Assembly (NCBI GenBank): GCA_021234155.1
Contig: JAJEKV010000161.1
Span: forward strand, 1,021,316 to 1,085,315
Direction: 5' to 3'
Source of the DNA: Isoetes taiwanensis
Lineage: Eukaryota; Streptophyta; Lycopodiopsida; Isoetales; Isoetaceae
DNA length: 64,000 nucleotides
Shown here piece by piece: positions 12,650-24,263 of the stretch. The position numbers and the translations under genes are program-made. Under the pieces are notes generated by a model that worked only from the letters and a program-made list of their open reading frames with translations, was not told the origin of the DNA and searched no databases. The stretch's first letter is position 1, and every line of letters begins with the position of its first letter.

Positions 12650-13644
12650 TTAAAAGCTCGAACTGGACACCTTCCAATCATGAAATGGAAGGCTACGATC
12701 TCGCCACCTCATAAGGAGGAGTGTGGTATTCATGTGCATGCACCATATCTCCGGACCGTTAAATGTAGAAGGTTAAATCCTGGCCATTGGTTTTAAGGTT
12801 AAGGAATGTACTGGAAAATTGCATCACAATTAATAGGGATGGGGGTGAGGTGGTATTGCATCTATTAGGAAGCTTTCAATAAAGCTTGAAACAACTGTAT
12901 CTTGCATGTGAATCTTATTTTAGAAAATGTTACAGGAATTTAAAGGGAATCTTGAAGAATTCATTCCCAAAGTTTACCTTTCCTGCATAGCCTCAACTTT
13001 AGAATTTCATGTCTTAATTTTCGAGTTTTCGAAGACTTGAAGCTGGTGCTTCTTTTCTTGCATGCATACACCCATGCTTCTGTCTGTGACTACCATGGAG
13101 ATGGAGACTGCATTGTTAAGTCATTTTGAGTTAAGTAACTTTGATTATGCATGGATTTTTGAATCGTCTATAGCCCTCGGTTTTGCATGGCCATGGCTTT
13201 GAAGAGATTCCAATCAAATTTGTTTGCAAGCTTGAACTCGATATCATACAAACTACAAAACATTTCCATAGGCATAGTGAAAAATCTAGAGGGGATCTTA
13301 GGGAATTCAGTCTTAAACATTGCATTTCCTAGCTAGCTTCAACTTTAGAACTTCATCTCTTGATTTTGAGATTCTTGAAAACTTAAAGGAATCTAGAGGA
13401 ATCTAAAGGAATCTTCATAAAATTTTTAAGAACCTAGCATTTACTTGACTGTTTCTTGGTGAATTGAGGGAGTTTTCATAAGATCTATAGGAATTTCTAA
13501 AATTTCAAAGTGGACACTCTTCGCATGACGACTTCTAACCTAATTCTTGACTCTCAACATTAGATACTGATTTTTTTAAGCTTGGAGTTTGCTCCCAAAG
13601 CTTCAAAAACCATAGCTGATAAACCCATTTATAGTACAAAAACT

Positions 13645-13682
<38 letters not shown>
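12650..13682 (-). repeat. Diverged family C element
   Basis: The left part (12690-12860) is weakly similar to the conserved family C block. The middle contains GGAATCT-type units (12940-12965, 13380-13425), and the right end has the family terminus (ATAGTACAAAAACTTGTATATA) running into a TA tract at 13649-13682. The order matches the minus-oriented copy at 56365-58172. Confidence 0.5.
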
Positions 13683-13683
<1 letters not shown>

Positions 13684-16660
13684 TTTCCTTTGCCTAGGAT
13701 CTAATCTAGCCAAAGCCATACTCCTAACTTGGTCACTTAACCGAAGCTAGAGAAATTCTGTCCTGGCACTACCCAGGCCCTATTCCAGATGAGTCCAGCC
13801 TGAATACAAAATAAGTTCTATATTTGTCTGAAGTCGTTCAACATTTTTCTATTACCAAGTTATCTTTCCTTTTCCTTTAGCGTGTAGAATTTTTGAAAGT
13901 ATAGCCTTAGAAAGCAACAAATGTAGTTATATAAAGTGAAAAAAGGTAATAACATCCCTTTCTTTTACCAGAAAGTCTAGTAGTATACATATCTTTGCTG
14001 ATCATAATCGTTGTGTACACATTTCGAGCTTCGAGCTTTTATGTGAAGATATTCCACCCTTTTTCTTGATAACAACATCCCTAAAAGCAAAAAGCGACAA
14101 TTGGAGGAGAGAGCCCGTACCTGCAGCCAAACATGCAAACGTTAGCAGTAATCCCAGTAACGATGCAAGGGCCAAAAGGTACATTGGGTCTCTCAGTTTA
14201 TCACTGATCACCAATTGTAACCTTGCCCTGAGACATCGTTAACAAGAAAAGGAAATAGAAATGGAAGTATAACTTAAGATTCTCAGTTAATCCAAAAAGT
14301 TGCAATATAATTTGCAACTCATTTGCTTTTTTGCACTCTATGTAAATACATGGTGCAACGAGTCTATAACAATCTCTAGTTTCAAAGACCTAAATAAGAA
14401 TTCAAGAAGGATGTCCAAACTATTGCGGGGGCACCAAAATATTACGCTACACTATCATATAAAGCTTGTAGTTTTAGCAAACAAATTATGCAAGTCTAAA
14501 CAAGGTGCATTCCATGTTTAACCAAATGCAACAAATCAGACGGGCTTTTAAGCTTCAAAGATATGCACAAATAATGCAAGTATACTTAGTTTTATGTAGT
14601 CCGTTTGAAAAACGGTGCATCACTTCATAGTGTTATCCATTTCATATTGTAACAATTTCCTAGTGCATTCATCATTTTACTTAAAAAAGCATAGTGCATA
14701 TAATTTCAAAATCCATAACAAAGACGTTCATGTTTCATGTTATTGAAGCAAATAAATTGCAATAACCTTTTGTAGCACTCCAAGAACGTTTAAGAGTACC
14801 ATTATCCAAGTCGGAAAGCTCAAAGTCCACTTTCGGTTTTAGCGGGACACCGCTTTTAAAGGGCAACCATTGGCCTTTCAAAATCATGCAAATAATAGAA
14901 GCTATTTTGGTAGAAGTCCAAAAAGCCTTTCAAGATTCAAGATGCTTCTATAGGCACATCATATTCACTCATAAATCCTAAGTTTAATTAAATCATTCAA
15001 AGATAATATCTCAAACGATAATACCACAAACCTGAATGAAAATGCTTGATCTGTCATGCATCACTTTGTTCCAGTTGAAATTGCTCCAACTAAGATTTTA
15101 AAGTAGAAATATCCTCTCCATAATAGGGAATTTCTATTCATGAAATTTTGCACCAGTGCACTATTATTTCGGCCAGAACTGCTTGCAACGAAGGCCATTG
15201 TATGATCCATTATGATCCCGTGTAATATCAGATGTATCAATCAGACATATTTCGCCCCCGCTTTTCATTTGAAGAAGGCTTGACAGTCGAATCATGCGAG
15301 AATCGTATGTGGCTAGGCCGAAATCCTCAAATCCGGCCTCATCTTGCCTGGCTAATCTAGTTTCGACCGCCTCAGGACGTAATCTGGCCGCTAGAAATTG
15401 AGCTAGGGTTTGTTAGCCCTAAATATTAATATGGCCAAATTCATATTGTGCAAGTAGTCATGCAAGCCATTTTTGCATGACGGCTAAAAAACATATAAGC
15501 AATGCTACGTGCTCTTTTGCCCTCAACCATTTGCAAACAAGTTCCCAATCTTTGCCATGTTTAATAAAATTCTAGAATAAAAAGATCTTTTTGTATCCAT
15601 AATATGCAAATCGTCACCCTTGGCCATTTTGTCAAGAATGCATTGAGGTGTAAATCCATCACATCATGCAAAAAGTCTATGCTAAGGAAGTGGCAAGTGG
15701 CAACTTGCATTACCTCGTAATATAAAGTTTAAAGGGTAAAGCATTTGTTGCATGCAACATTTTATCCACGAACCACTCTTTATCAAATAATAAAAAGGGT
15801 CATATATAAGCATTTTGTCCAACCATAAACTTGTTTTTTAGCCAAATGTGCATTTGTTTACCTTGGACTATGTAAACCATAGTGCCATTGTTCAAACATC
15901 ACGTGTATAAAATTAAAAGACATCACAACCTCCACCATTAGTACAAACTTTGAAATGGCGTGACCTTGAAAAATATCAAGGGTTCTCATAAATAATTTTC
16001 GTGCTATTTTCAAAGGTCTAATTTAGACCAACAAATTCATGTCCATTGTACTTTTTGCCTTGAGGGCCTTCAAATATTGGCCTTAGCAAATGTCCCCAAG
16101 AAAACCAAAAGACCAATGCATTATTATGTTTTTGCCATAGACAATAACCAGTACCATTGCAACATTTTTGCTTTTCTTTAATTCTATGCCATTTTGAACC
16201 ATAGGCCCATATGTAAATTGTGTAATCTAGATGCACCTTAGGCATATTGGGCTAAAAATGTCCCATGCATTTTATCATGCAACCAAATATCCCATGCATT
16301 ATATGCAACTAGTACAGCCCTTTAGTATAAGGGCCTTTGCAATATAGGTAACCATGGTGCCATTGCATTATGGGCAGCCATTACACTATAGGAGAATACA
16401 CCGTTCTGGTATTCTGTTTATGGCTAGATCCCATATCAAGGTCCCAATTGTGCCTTTTAGTACAGGGGCCATGGCATAATAAGTAACCATGGTGCCATTG
16501 TTCAAACTTGGTGCCATATCCATATAGGCCACCACTGCACTATAGGAGAATACACAGCTCTTGTATTTTGAGCCTGTGTTATGGGAATTCTAGACCCCAT
16601 ATCAGCATAAGCTTCACAAGTGTTGTATCTAGCTCTTGTGTGCAACCGTCTCCAACCTGT
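13681..16660 (-). mobile_element. Family A element A1 (non-coding subfamily)
   Basis: A TA-bounded module of about 3 kb whose sense strand is the minus strand, judged from splice-like signals. In sense order it begins at the TA-rich edge with CAACAGGTTGGAGACGG-type sequence (16640-16660). It carries R1 at about 14100-14225 and ends with the R2-type terminus (complement of 13681-13782) at AGTATATATA. It is an older relative of A2, A3 and A4, which share both edges. No protein-coding exon is convincing. A frame at 14002-14214 reads through R1 as LLALASLLGLLLTFACLAAG but is broken in the sister copies. Confidence 0.75.
14100..14225 (-). ncRNA. R1 pseudoknot block, subfamily 2 (A1)
   Basis: Sense-strand features are a CAGTGATAAACTG hairpin, GTACCT, then ATCGTTACT, GCTAACGTTTGCATG and CTGCAGGTACGGG. 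GTACCT can pair with the AGGTAC that overlaps the CAG|GTAC donor-like site. The same block is in A2 (28495-28625), A3 (31540-31670) and A4 (41623-41722). Confidence 0.55.
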
Positions 16661-17240
16661 TATATATATTTATATTTATATATATATATATATATATATA
16701 TTATTAGTAGGCTCGAGCATATTCCATGGAATCTTTCGATCCTGGCCGTCGGTGGCATTTTGGACGGTCCAGATTCGAGGGTGATCGCCAATCTTGCCTT
16801 GATATATATGGGGCTTAATCGACCGTTGGTTATGATGAGGTGGACGATCCCACGGCCCCAGATTGATTCTTGGCCCGCCACGGGCACGATCGGTTCTTGA
16901 GCCGCCACGGGCGCTTTGACGGCCGAGATCTTGGTGCCGTCAATTTTGCCTTGATATATTTGGGGCGAATCTGACCGTTGGTTATGCTGAGGTGGACGAT
17001 CCTACGATCCACATTGATTCTTGGCCTGCCACGTGGCGCGATCTTGACCTTTGATTGGATCCAAGATCCTACGGTCCATGTTGCATGCTCGGGGCTTAAG
17101 GGGGGTGCTTTTAAAAAAATTTATGTTGTTTAGAAGATTTGAACCCCTGGTCACTGGTCCAAACCCTGTACTCTAGCCACTAGACCAAGCATCAATTTGT
17201 TCAAAAAAATGAGGTTTCATAAATAGTTAAGGGTAACTCC
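16661..17240 (-). mobile_element. Family B element with tRNA-like segment
   Basis: From right to left (sense minus): a tRNA-like segment (17132-17191), a GGGGCTTAA/GAGCATGCAAC junction near 17085, then alternating units with GGACCGT and GATCCTACGGTCC in either polarity, ending in a TA tract at 16661-16702. Sister copies are at 19182-20498, 23700-24188 and 42253-43244, all in the same orientation. No coding region. Confidence 0.65.
17132..17191 (-). repeat. tRNA-like segment (family B)
   Basis: The minus strand reads GCTTGGTCTAGTGGCTAGAG, resembling an A box (TGGCTAGAG), and ends GGGGTTCAAATC, a match to the B-box consensus GGTTCRANTCC. The acceptor stem does not close, so it is not a functional tRNA gene. 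It could be a polymerase III promoter or a former SINE head. Confidence 0.6.
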
Positions 17241-17269
17241 AATGAAGAATGTGTAAACCCTAATGCATA

Positions 17270-17335
17270 GAACAATATCCCACATGCATAGATGGCAGGA
17301 ATAGCTCCTTTTTACAGTATATAAGAAGGGGCTTG
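17270..17335 (+). promoter_or_regulatory. Conserved TATA-type block of family B
   Basis: CCCACATGCATAGATG followed about 20 nt later by CAGTATATAAGAAG. The same pair of motifs recurs at 42657-42710 and 43070-43122, always on the plus strand and to the right of a tRNA-like segment. Conservation plus a TATATAA core suggests a polymerase II core promoter, which is inference. Confidence 0.45.
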
Positions 17336-17426
17336 GTATGAAGATGAGTATTGCGCTTTTTCCTGGGTTTGGTAGAGATGGGTAAGTAGGTGAATTTAAG
17401 AGTAGGAAGTTTCTTTTCTTAATTAG

Positions 17427-17572
17427 GCCCCCCCCTCCCCCCCCCCGCCCCGCTCGCTTACCCTCCCTCCCCGGTTACCCTCCCCTCCCTCCCGGTTACC
17501 CCCACCCCGCCTGCTTACCTTCCCCCCTTACTTACCCCCTTCCCTCCCCCCCCCCCCGGTTACCCCTTCTCC
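17427..17572. repeat. C-rich low-complexity tract
   Basis: Runs of C interrupted by CCGGTTACCC and CTTACC units. The complementary strand has many G runs that could form G-quadruplexes. Confidence 0.8.
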
Positions 17573-17579
17573 GGTCTAA

Positions 17580-18345
17580 GCTAAAAGTTGAAATTTTTAA
17601 AAAATAATTTTGTGTATTGTTATTTTATTGTGTATAAAATTGTTTTTGTCTATTGTTATAAAATTGTTTTGTCTTTTATTATGTTTCCCTTCCTAATTAG
17701 GCCCACCCCTCCATGTTCTAACCTAAAAATTGAAATTTTTAAAATTGTATAAAATGGTTTTGTCTATTGTTATTTTATTGTATAAAATTGCTTTGTCTAT
17801 TGTTTTAAATTGTTTTCTATTGTTATAAATTATTTTTGCCAATATTTATAAACTATGTGCTTAATATTGCATTGAGCTTTTTGAATTCTTTTTATTTGTG
17901 TTTAATAATTATTATGTTAATTGATTAAATGGTTCTCTTTTTTTTTTGTGCAAATAGTGGTCTGGCAATTTTAATAGTAGTTGGCAATTTTAGTAATTGT
18001 TTTTGCTTTCTAAATATATTTACTCAAATGTTGATATCTGAATCCATAGCAATTGTATAACGCAAATGGTCTTTAAGCTTTAAGCATCAAATTCATGTAA
18101 AATACAAAAAAAAAAAAAAAAAAATTCTTCATGTGCTATTTTTTTTTATTTGTGTTCTATCTTTTTTAATGTTTTGTGTTTATTTATGTTTAATAATCAT
18201 CATGTTAATTCATTAAAGGACTGTTTTAATTGTCTTGTGCAAATATTAGCTGGCAAATTTAGATTTGTTTTTCTCTTCTATACATGTTTACTTAAATGTT
18301 AATACTTGAATTTATGATAATTGTATAACGCAAATGGATGCAAGA
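17580..18345. repeat. Diverged tandem repeats, AT-rich
   Basis: GTTTTGTCTATTG-type units at 17630-17830 are followed by two diverged copies of about 230 bp (about 17880-18080 and 18175-18340). Both end in ATTGTATAACGCAAATGG. An A18-type run lies at 18106-18123. Two copies of ACTTAAGACACAAATGCAAC follow at 18579 and 18703. No gene seen to 19180. Confidence 0.65.
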
Positions 18346-19617
18346 AGATTCCTCATGTCCTATTTGAATCCGTAGCCAGAATTTTTCAATGTTTTCTTTT
18401 ATTTGTACTCAATCTTGCCATGTTTTTTTATGTAATGGATCTTTTTAATTTTCTTGGGCAGATAGGCTGTAGCAATATTAGTAAATGTTTTCTCTTTCAA
18501 GCAATATCTGTCGATCCTCCCTTCCCCCCTCCCCCATGCTCTAGCTCCTTTAGTCTTTAGTTTAATTGTAATTACCCACTTAAGACACAAATGCAACCCC
18601 TATAATTAGCTTAAGTTGTGTATTCTTTTGAGTTTGCTTTATTGGGCAATCAACAAATGAGGAGTAGAAAAGTTGGACCTTGTAATTAAATTCTAATTAT
18701 TCACTTAAGACACAAATGCAACCCCTATAACATATGCCTCACATACCTAAAGAATTACATGAAATGAAGATATTTCATTGATATCAACATGCATTTCAAA
18801 CCCAAATAACTTATATAAAATGGGCATATTTCTTTCCTAGATAATGCAATCTCTTGTGTGCATGCTGAATATGTGTTAACTCATGATTATGATAAATACC
18901 CCGTACAAAACTCAACAATTAGCAAACAATCTCTCGCCTTGCAGTATTAACTCATTAATGCAAGGGGTTTGAGATTTGTAACATAAAAATTGCTAGAAAA
19001 TATATCTTTTTCTAGAATGTCACTCCACTATGAAATACCGAACTTGAGCCTGCCCCCAATGTATATTATCCATGCCATTATAATAGCATTAATACCCAAT
19101 CAATTATAAAACCACATAGCTTGCATCCGACTGCCCATTTACACCTCCCTCCTTTGCGTCTGCCCCATCGGCGCCCCACTTGTATATATATATCATAATA
19201 CATATATTCTTATACTTGAAGCTTATCCGACCGTCCGTTTAGATCCGACGGTCCACGTCGCTCAGGGACAGATCGTACGGCCCAGATCGCGTGGGAGTTT
19301 ATTTCCGATCGATCCGACGGTCCACGTTGATTCAATCTGGACCGTCGATCTAAGATCCGACGGCCCACGTCGCTCGAGATGGATCCTACGGTCCAGATCG
19401 CACGGGAGTTTATTTCCGATCGATCCTACGGTCCAGGTTGCTCTTGATCTTGACCGTCGATCTGAGATCCTACGGCTCAAATTACTTTGCACATATTCTA
19501 CGGTCCAGATTGATCCTGATCCTTGATCCAAAATCCTACGGCTCACATTGCATGCTCGGGCCTTAATATTTTTTGATTAATTTTAAGGACAAGCTTCTAA
19601 AAGATTTTATGTTATTT

Positions 19618-19690
19618 AGGGATTTGAACCCCTGACCTCATGACCCCCACAAGGGAATTTTAGAGGGATACCCCTTAACCAACTCTCCCT
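19618..19690 (-). repeat. tRNA-like segment (family B)
   Basis: The minus strand reads GGGAGAGTTGGTTAAGGGGT (A-box-like) and ends GGTCAGGGGTTCAAATCCCT (B-box match). The spacing, with a possible long variable arm, recalls a class II tRNA (Leu or Ser type), but acceptor-stem pairing is not evident. A close sister is at 42477-42550. Confidence 0.65.
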
Positions 19691-19757
19691 ATTCTAATTG
19701 TTAAATATGCATGTCTTTTTTAATTGATAAGCTTACCTTAAACCTTAGCTGTAGATG

Positions 19758-20032
19758 TTTTAGAAAATACTAGAATGTTCTAGAAAGTTCTAGAATCTTC
19801 TAGAAAGTTCTAGAATCTTCTAGAATCTTTTAGAATGTTCTAGAATCTTCTAGAATGTTCTAGAAGCTTTGCCCTAGAATCTTCTAGAATGTTCTAGAAT
19901 CTTCTAGAACTCTAGAATTTTCTAGAATGCTCTGGAAATGCTTAGGATGTTCTAGAATCTTCTAGAATATTTTAGAATGTTCTAGAATCTTTTAGAATGT
20001 TCTAGAATCTTCTAGAATCTTCTAGAAGCACC
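19758..20032. promoter_or_regulatory. Array of perfect heat-shock-element-type repeats
   Basis: A run of TTCTAGAANN units with 10-bp period, for example TTCTAGAATCTTCTAGAA. The consensus heat shock element is alternating nGAAn/nTTCn pentamers, and this array satisfies it continuously over many units. Whether a heat shock factor binds here is inference. Weaker versions occur at 24165-24190 and 42605-42640. Confidence 0.6.
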
Positions 20033-20499
20033 TCAGTCTAAAAATAGAAAGTTTTTTAAAAATTTGCACAGATGCAAAATAAGATTGTCCTGGAATTTTC
20101 TAGCATGTCCTAGATGCTCATGGGTAACAAGAAGTTTTTTAAAAATTTGCACAGATGCAACATAGATTGTCCTGGAATTTTCTAGGATGTTCTAAATGCT
20201 CATGGGTAAGCACCTCAATTTAAAAATAGAAAATTTTTTGAAAATTTGCATGGGGCCAATATAGATTGTCTTGGAGTGTTCCAGCATATTCTAGATGCTC
20301 ATGGGTAAGCACCTCAATCTAAAAATAGATGCAAAATAGATTGTCCTAGAATGTTCTAACATGTTCTAGACTCTTAGGTCATGTGCATCGTAGGAACACG
20401 CATCGTAGAAACATACACAGTAGTAACATGCACCGTAGGAACATACACCGTAGGACGTGTCAAATTTCTTGTATATATATAAATATATACATATATATC

Positions 20500-23400
20500 C
20501 AATGGCTGGCTCAGGCTTAACTGATTATGCTAGAATTTTTTGATTGAGAACTTTTTCTAGTAGTGTAATGACATAACTTACTATTGGCCGATCATTACCC
20601 ATAACATTGCACTAAGCTCTCGGTGGCACATAGTAGTGATTTATTGGGTACCATTTAGAACTGGTGTTAGATCTACTGAAAAGCATTTGCATAAGCCTTG
20701 GACCTTTGCATTATTTGTAAAATGATTGTTATTGCTCTTAACTAGTTGGAATCTAGTAACTTATGGAGGTGGAGTGACCCCATTGGACACATATCTTGCA
20801 CTGAATCACATGCAGTGGCACAGTCTGTGCAAGGCAATCTAGTGCAGCTCAACTTTGTCAAATACCCCTTGTGGGCAATTTAGATATATGGAGCACACAA
20901 CTCTTTGGTGCATGGCATATCATGCCAATCGATGCAATATTTAGGAACATGAGAGGTTACAAGGGTTGTTGACTAAATTCCAAGGTATGCAATTTGGTTC
21001 CCAAATGTCCTTTTATTTAAAACAAGGGGCTTTCACTTTCACGTTTATCATGCTTTGACTTTCATGCATGCACATTCTTTATAAGATAAGGCATGTTTGC
21101 CACTTGTCTTTCTCAAGTAAATTTCACTTGCATGCATAACTTTTTGTATGTTATTCTACTTTTGACACCAATTTGGGTTTTGGATGGAAGAGCTAGCTAC
21201 GTATGCTAAGTTTTGCATATCTCTTGAATTAGCCTTTGGCTGGTTAATGGGTTGCCATATTGCCACACGTAGTTATATGCCTTAATGTTTGCTATCTTGC
21301 AATTTTTGTGACTAATTTAGAATATCTACTTGAAATATCATATATGGGAACTTTCCTTTAAAGTTTGACATTATGGATGCGGCATACTTGAGTAAGCAAA
21401 GGATGCATGGCTTATTAAAGCCAATTGTTCACGCTTGGTCCTCTCAAAGCGTGCTCTATCAAATTACTAGGGGTTTGAGAATCTTTAATTCAGTGGTCAC
21501 CGAATATATGAGGAGTATCTATGCACCAACTTTTTCGGTGCCTTTATACAATTCACATTTTTTATTCTTGTATTTTCTATGTGAACGTGGACATTATGAC
21601 CTTGCAAACCTAGACTCTTGAATGACGATTTTAGGGTTTCAGAGCAGCAGGCAAGAAACGGCGGTGCTGTACAACCAGAGGCTACGATTTTTTAGCAGAA
21701 GCATGGGAATGAAAACGACTACATGATTCTACATGCTTACATGGTAACGAAGTTGATTTCTAATCGTCCCACGATTTATCTTTAAATATGATTTGCATAG
21801 TCAACATAGGCCTTGCAGGATGTAGTATCTAAGGCATCACTTTCTTCTGAAATGATGGGTGATACAAGGCAGGAGAAGGATTTAATCAATACTTCATCTA
21901 CAAATTTGAACATTTGTGATGCTGTTACTTGTCATTTGGGTGAAGCTCCGCATTTGAGCAAAAGCAAGATCTTTATGAACGATGGAGCTGCCGCAGCAGC
22001 TTGGCTCTGATACAATGAGAAGGATAGAGGGCATGGATGCTTGCCCTCGCCATGCTCTGATAATCTTCCTTAATGCTAGCATGAGGCTGCATAGAGAAGC
22101 CTGTTAAACTTGGTTGAAACAGAGCATTGCATAGTTCTTGCATGTAGCACCTTACATGACGGAATAAATTTCCTTTGCACTTGAAAGCAAGGATGCTGCT
22201 GATACTTCGAACAGTGAGCATTCTATCTGCAACAAAGTAATGTGACGAGATCAGAACAATCTTTCAACATAAATCCAAAAGGCGATATTCGGAAAAGCTT
22301 GTGGTTCTTTGGATTTGAGTGTAGCTTTTTAGGCTAGAAACAGTGAAGAACATGGGGATCTTACAAATACATCAGTTGTTCTGAGCTGCCATGGAAGTTA
22401 AAAGCCAAGTCAACATTTGAACTACTAAAGCAGCAACATTTGAGTTCAAGGAGGGCGTCTTAACCAGGTTTTTTATGCATTTTGCTTAAAGGTTTAGCAA
22501 CAAAATACAACTAAAATCTTTGAAGGCGTGGTAAAACAATTTATTCGAGTACCTTATATTTGTGATTATGCTACTATTATTTGGATGTATGTCTTTATCT
22601 GTTTGAAAAACTTTCCTGGACCTTGGAGTGTTTATGTCTATCAAAAGCTTTACCACGATAAGTTACTGCTTGGGCCATTGAGCAGATAAGCTGATTTGTT
22701 GTAATGGATGCTTATTACAGGATGTTTTTTCTCACCTTAGCATATAGCTTTGCCTAGACTATCCCTTTTTACAAGAAATGGTTATTATGGAATAGATGCC
22801 ATATCCATTGGTTCTGCTCTAGAACAGTACTCTAATCTATTTCAGTAGAGTGTTCACAATAAGATAATGCTATGGCCATATTGCCATGAGAAAGAGTTTA
22901 TATGTTGTAAAAGATGCTTATTGCAGGAAGTTTTTCCTCACCTTAGCATGTAACTTAGCATAGACTAGTTATGTTTTATGAGAAACAGTTACTACGGAAT
23001 AGATGCCATGTCCATTGGTACTGCTCTAAAATGGGATTCTAATCTATTTCTGTAGAGTAATACAGGAAGTATCTTCTAACCTTCAAAAGAATTTGTCACT
23101 TTACTTGTTGAATTTGGTTGAAGGGCTAAACGCCATGAGACTCTATTGCTTACCTGCTAGCCATTTCTTCATTACCTTTTTTAGGCTAATGTTTGATTTG
23201 TTTGGCTGCAGGTAACCGGAGTTTCATCTACCAACTCTTTATATTTTGATGTTTCTGAAAGCAAGGAGCACTCAGATGACAGCAAATCAGCAAATGGAAA
23301 TATTTCAGTGACATTTTGACCATCAGGAAAGATCTCTCCTTTCTTGTATATAGACTTGTGTTTAAAAAGATCAAGGGATATAATTTTGCCAAATTTATCT

Positions 23401-23700
23401 GCTGTAAATACAACATTAGGCATCAAATGTTATATAAGCATGAAAAACTTGATATTTTACCACAAGAAAAAAAGGGGGGTGGTTTCTCATTCCATCATCG
23501 GCTGCAATAATATTTTGGCCAGTATGACTTATATTTGCTATCATTTTCCATGGCATTAGTGCTGGTGATATGCTACAGCATGTTCTAAATGAAAATATTT
23601 TATGAATGATAATTTGGAAGTGATTGTTCTTTCTATCTTAAATCTGATTTGACTGTTGGCATTATCATTGTCCCACTCTTTAGAATGAATCGTATTTTGG
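20500..23700. other. Unassigned sequence with an R1 copy and a 205-bp tandem repeat
   Basis: No gene is supportable. A frame at 21813-22010 (66 codons) ends in AAAAAWL and has no recognisable domain. A tandem duplication is visible: 22704-22848 and 22912-23060 share GGATAGATGCCAT-type sequence and CTCACCTTAGCAT. A complete R1 block lies at 23110-23216, suggesting a decayed plus-oriented family A element. Confidence 0.45.
23110..23222 (+). ncRNA. R1 pseudoknot block, orphan copy
   Basis: GGGC-TAAAC-GCC hairpin at 23123-23134, TTACCTGC at 23150-23157, TTCATTACC at 23168-23176, GGCTAATGTTTG, then GCTGCAGGTAACCGG with GCAGGTAA at 23208-23215. The 8-bp pairing TTACCTGC/GCAGGTAA is perfect. Confidence 0.6.
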
Positions 23701-24184
23701 GCACCAAGCATGTGTATTTACATATCATAATATATATGTTCTTATGTTTGTCGCGCTCGATCCGACCGTCCATTCAAGATCCTACGGCTCACATCGCACG
23801 GGAGAAGATCCGGCGGCCCAGATTGCATGGGGGTTTGTATGTAAACATTCGACGGTCCAGATTGATTTGATCCTGATCGTCGATCTAAGATCCTAAGGCT
23901 GATGTTGCTTGAGGGTTTTTACACATAAGATCTCGACCGTTGATCGTGATCAAGATCCGACGGTCCACGTTGCATGCTCGCCCCTTAAGGAGAGGCTTAT
24001 AAGAGTTTTATGTTTTTGGAGGGATTTGAACCCTAGCCATTGCCCCTCCAACCCTTTACTCTAACCACTAGGCCAAGCATTAATTCATTAAAATAATATT
24101 GTTTCATATATACTTAAGGGTACTAGTTTAATTAAGATAAAATAGAATATGAACCTTTAGATAGTTCTAGAGAGTTCTAGAATG

Positions 24185-24188
<4 letters not shown>
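23700..24188 (-). mobile_element. Short family B element
   Basis: CGACCGTCC and GATCCGACGGTCCA units at 23755-23975, then GCATGCTCGCCCCTTAAGG and a tRNA-like segment at 24018-24079. The minus strand of that segment reads GCTTGGCCTAGTGGTTAGAG and ends GGGTTCAAATCCC. The right side reads into AGTTCTAGAATGTTCTATAT and a 73-bp TA tract. The left boundary is a CATAATATATAT run near 23726. Confidence 0.65.

Positions 24189-24261
<73 letters not shown>
24189..24261. repeat. (TA)n tract
   Basis: About 36 uninterrupted TA units between family B and family C modules. Other module-bounding TA tracts lie at 6972-7003, 13649-13682, 16661-16702, 19182-19193, 20472-20498, 26151-26161, 30561-30589, 33603-33638, 39139-39161, 39605-39634, 42253-42282, 54616-54640 and 58172-58194. 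Confidence 0.95.

Positions 24262-24263
<2 letters not shown>

Larger units (their letters stand above)
19182..20498 (-). mobile_element. Family B element with TTCTAGAA array
   Basis: A TA-bounded module. Positions 19215-19555 hold about six units built around GATCCKACGGYCCA and its complement, separated by ATCGCRYGGGAGTTTATTTC. A tRNA-like segment lies at 19618-19690, a TTCTAGAANN array at 19758-20032, and then three degenerate copies of an AATTTGCACAGATGCAA unit (20060-20340). The right edge reads CACCGTAGGACGTGTCAAA before the TA tract. The same right edge bounds the copy at 42253-43244. No coding region. Confidence 0.7.

Noticed and set aside
19618-19690. Functional tRNA gene
   Set aside because: A- and B-box-like sequences are present, but the acceptor stem and a proper anticodon arm do not fold; all five such segments are called tRNA-like only.
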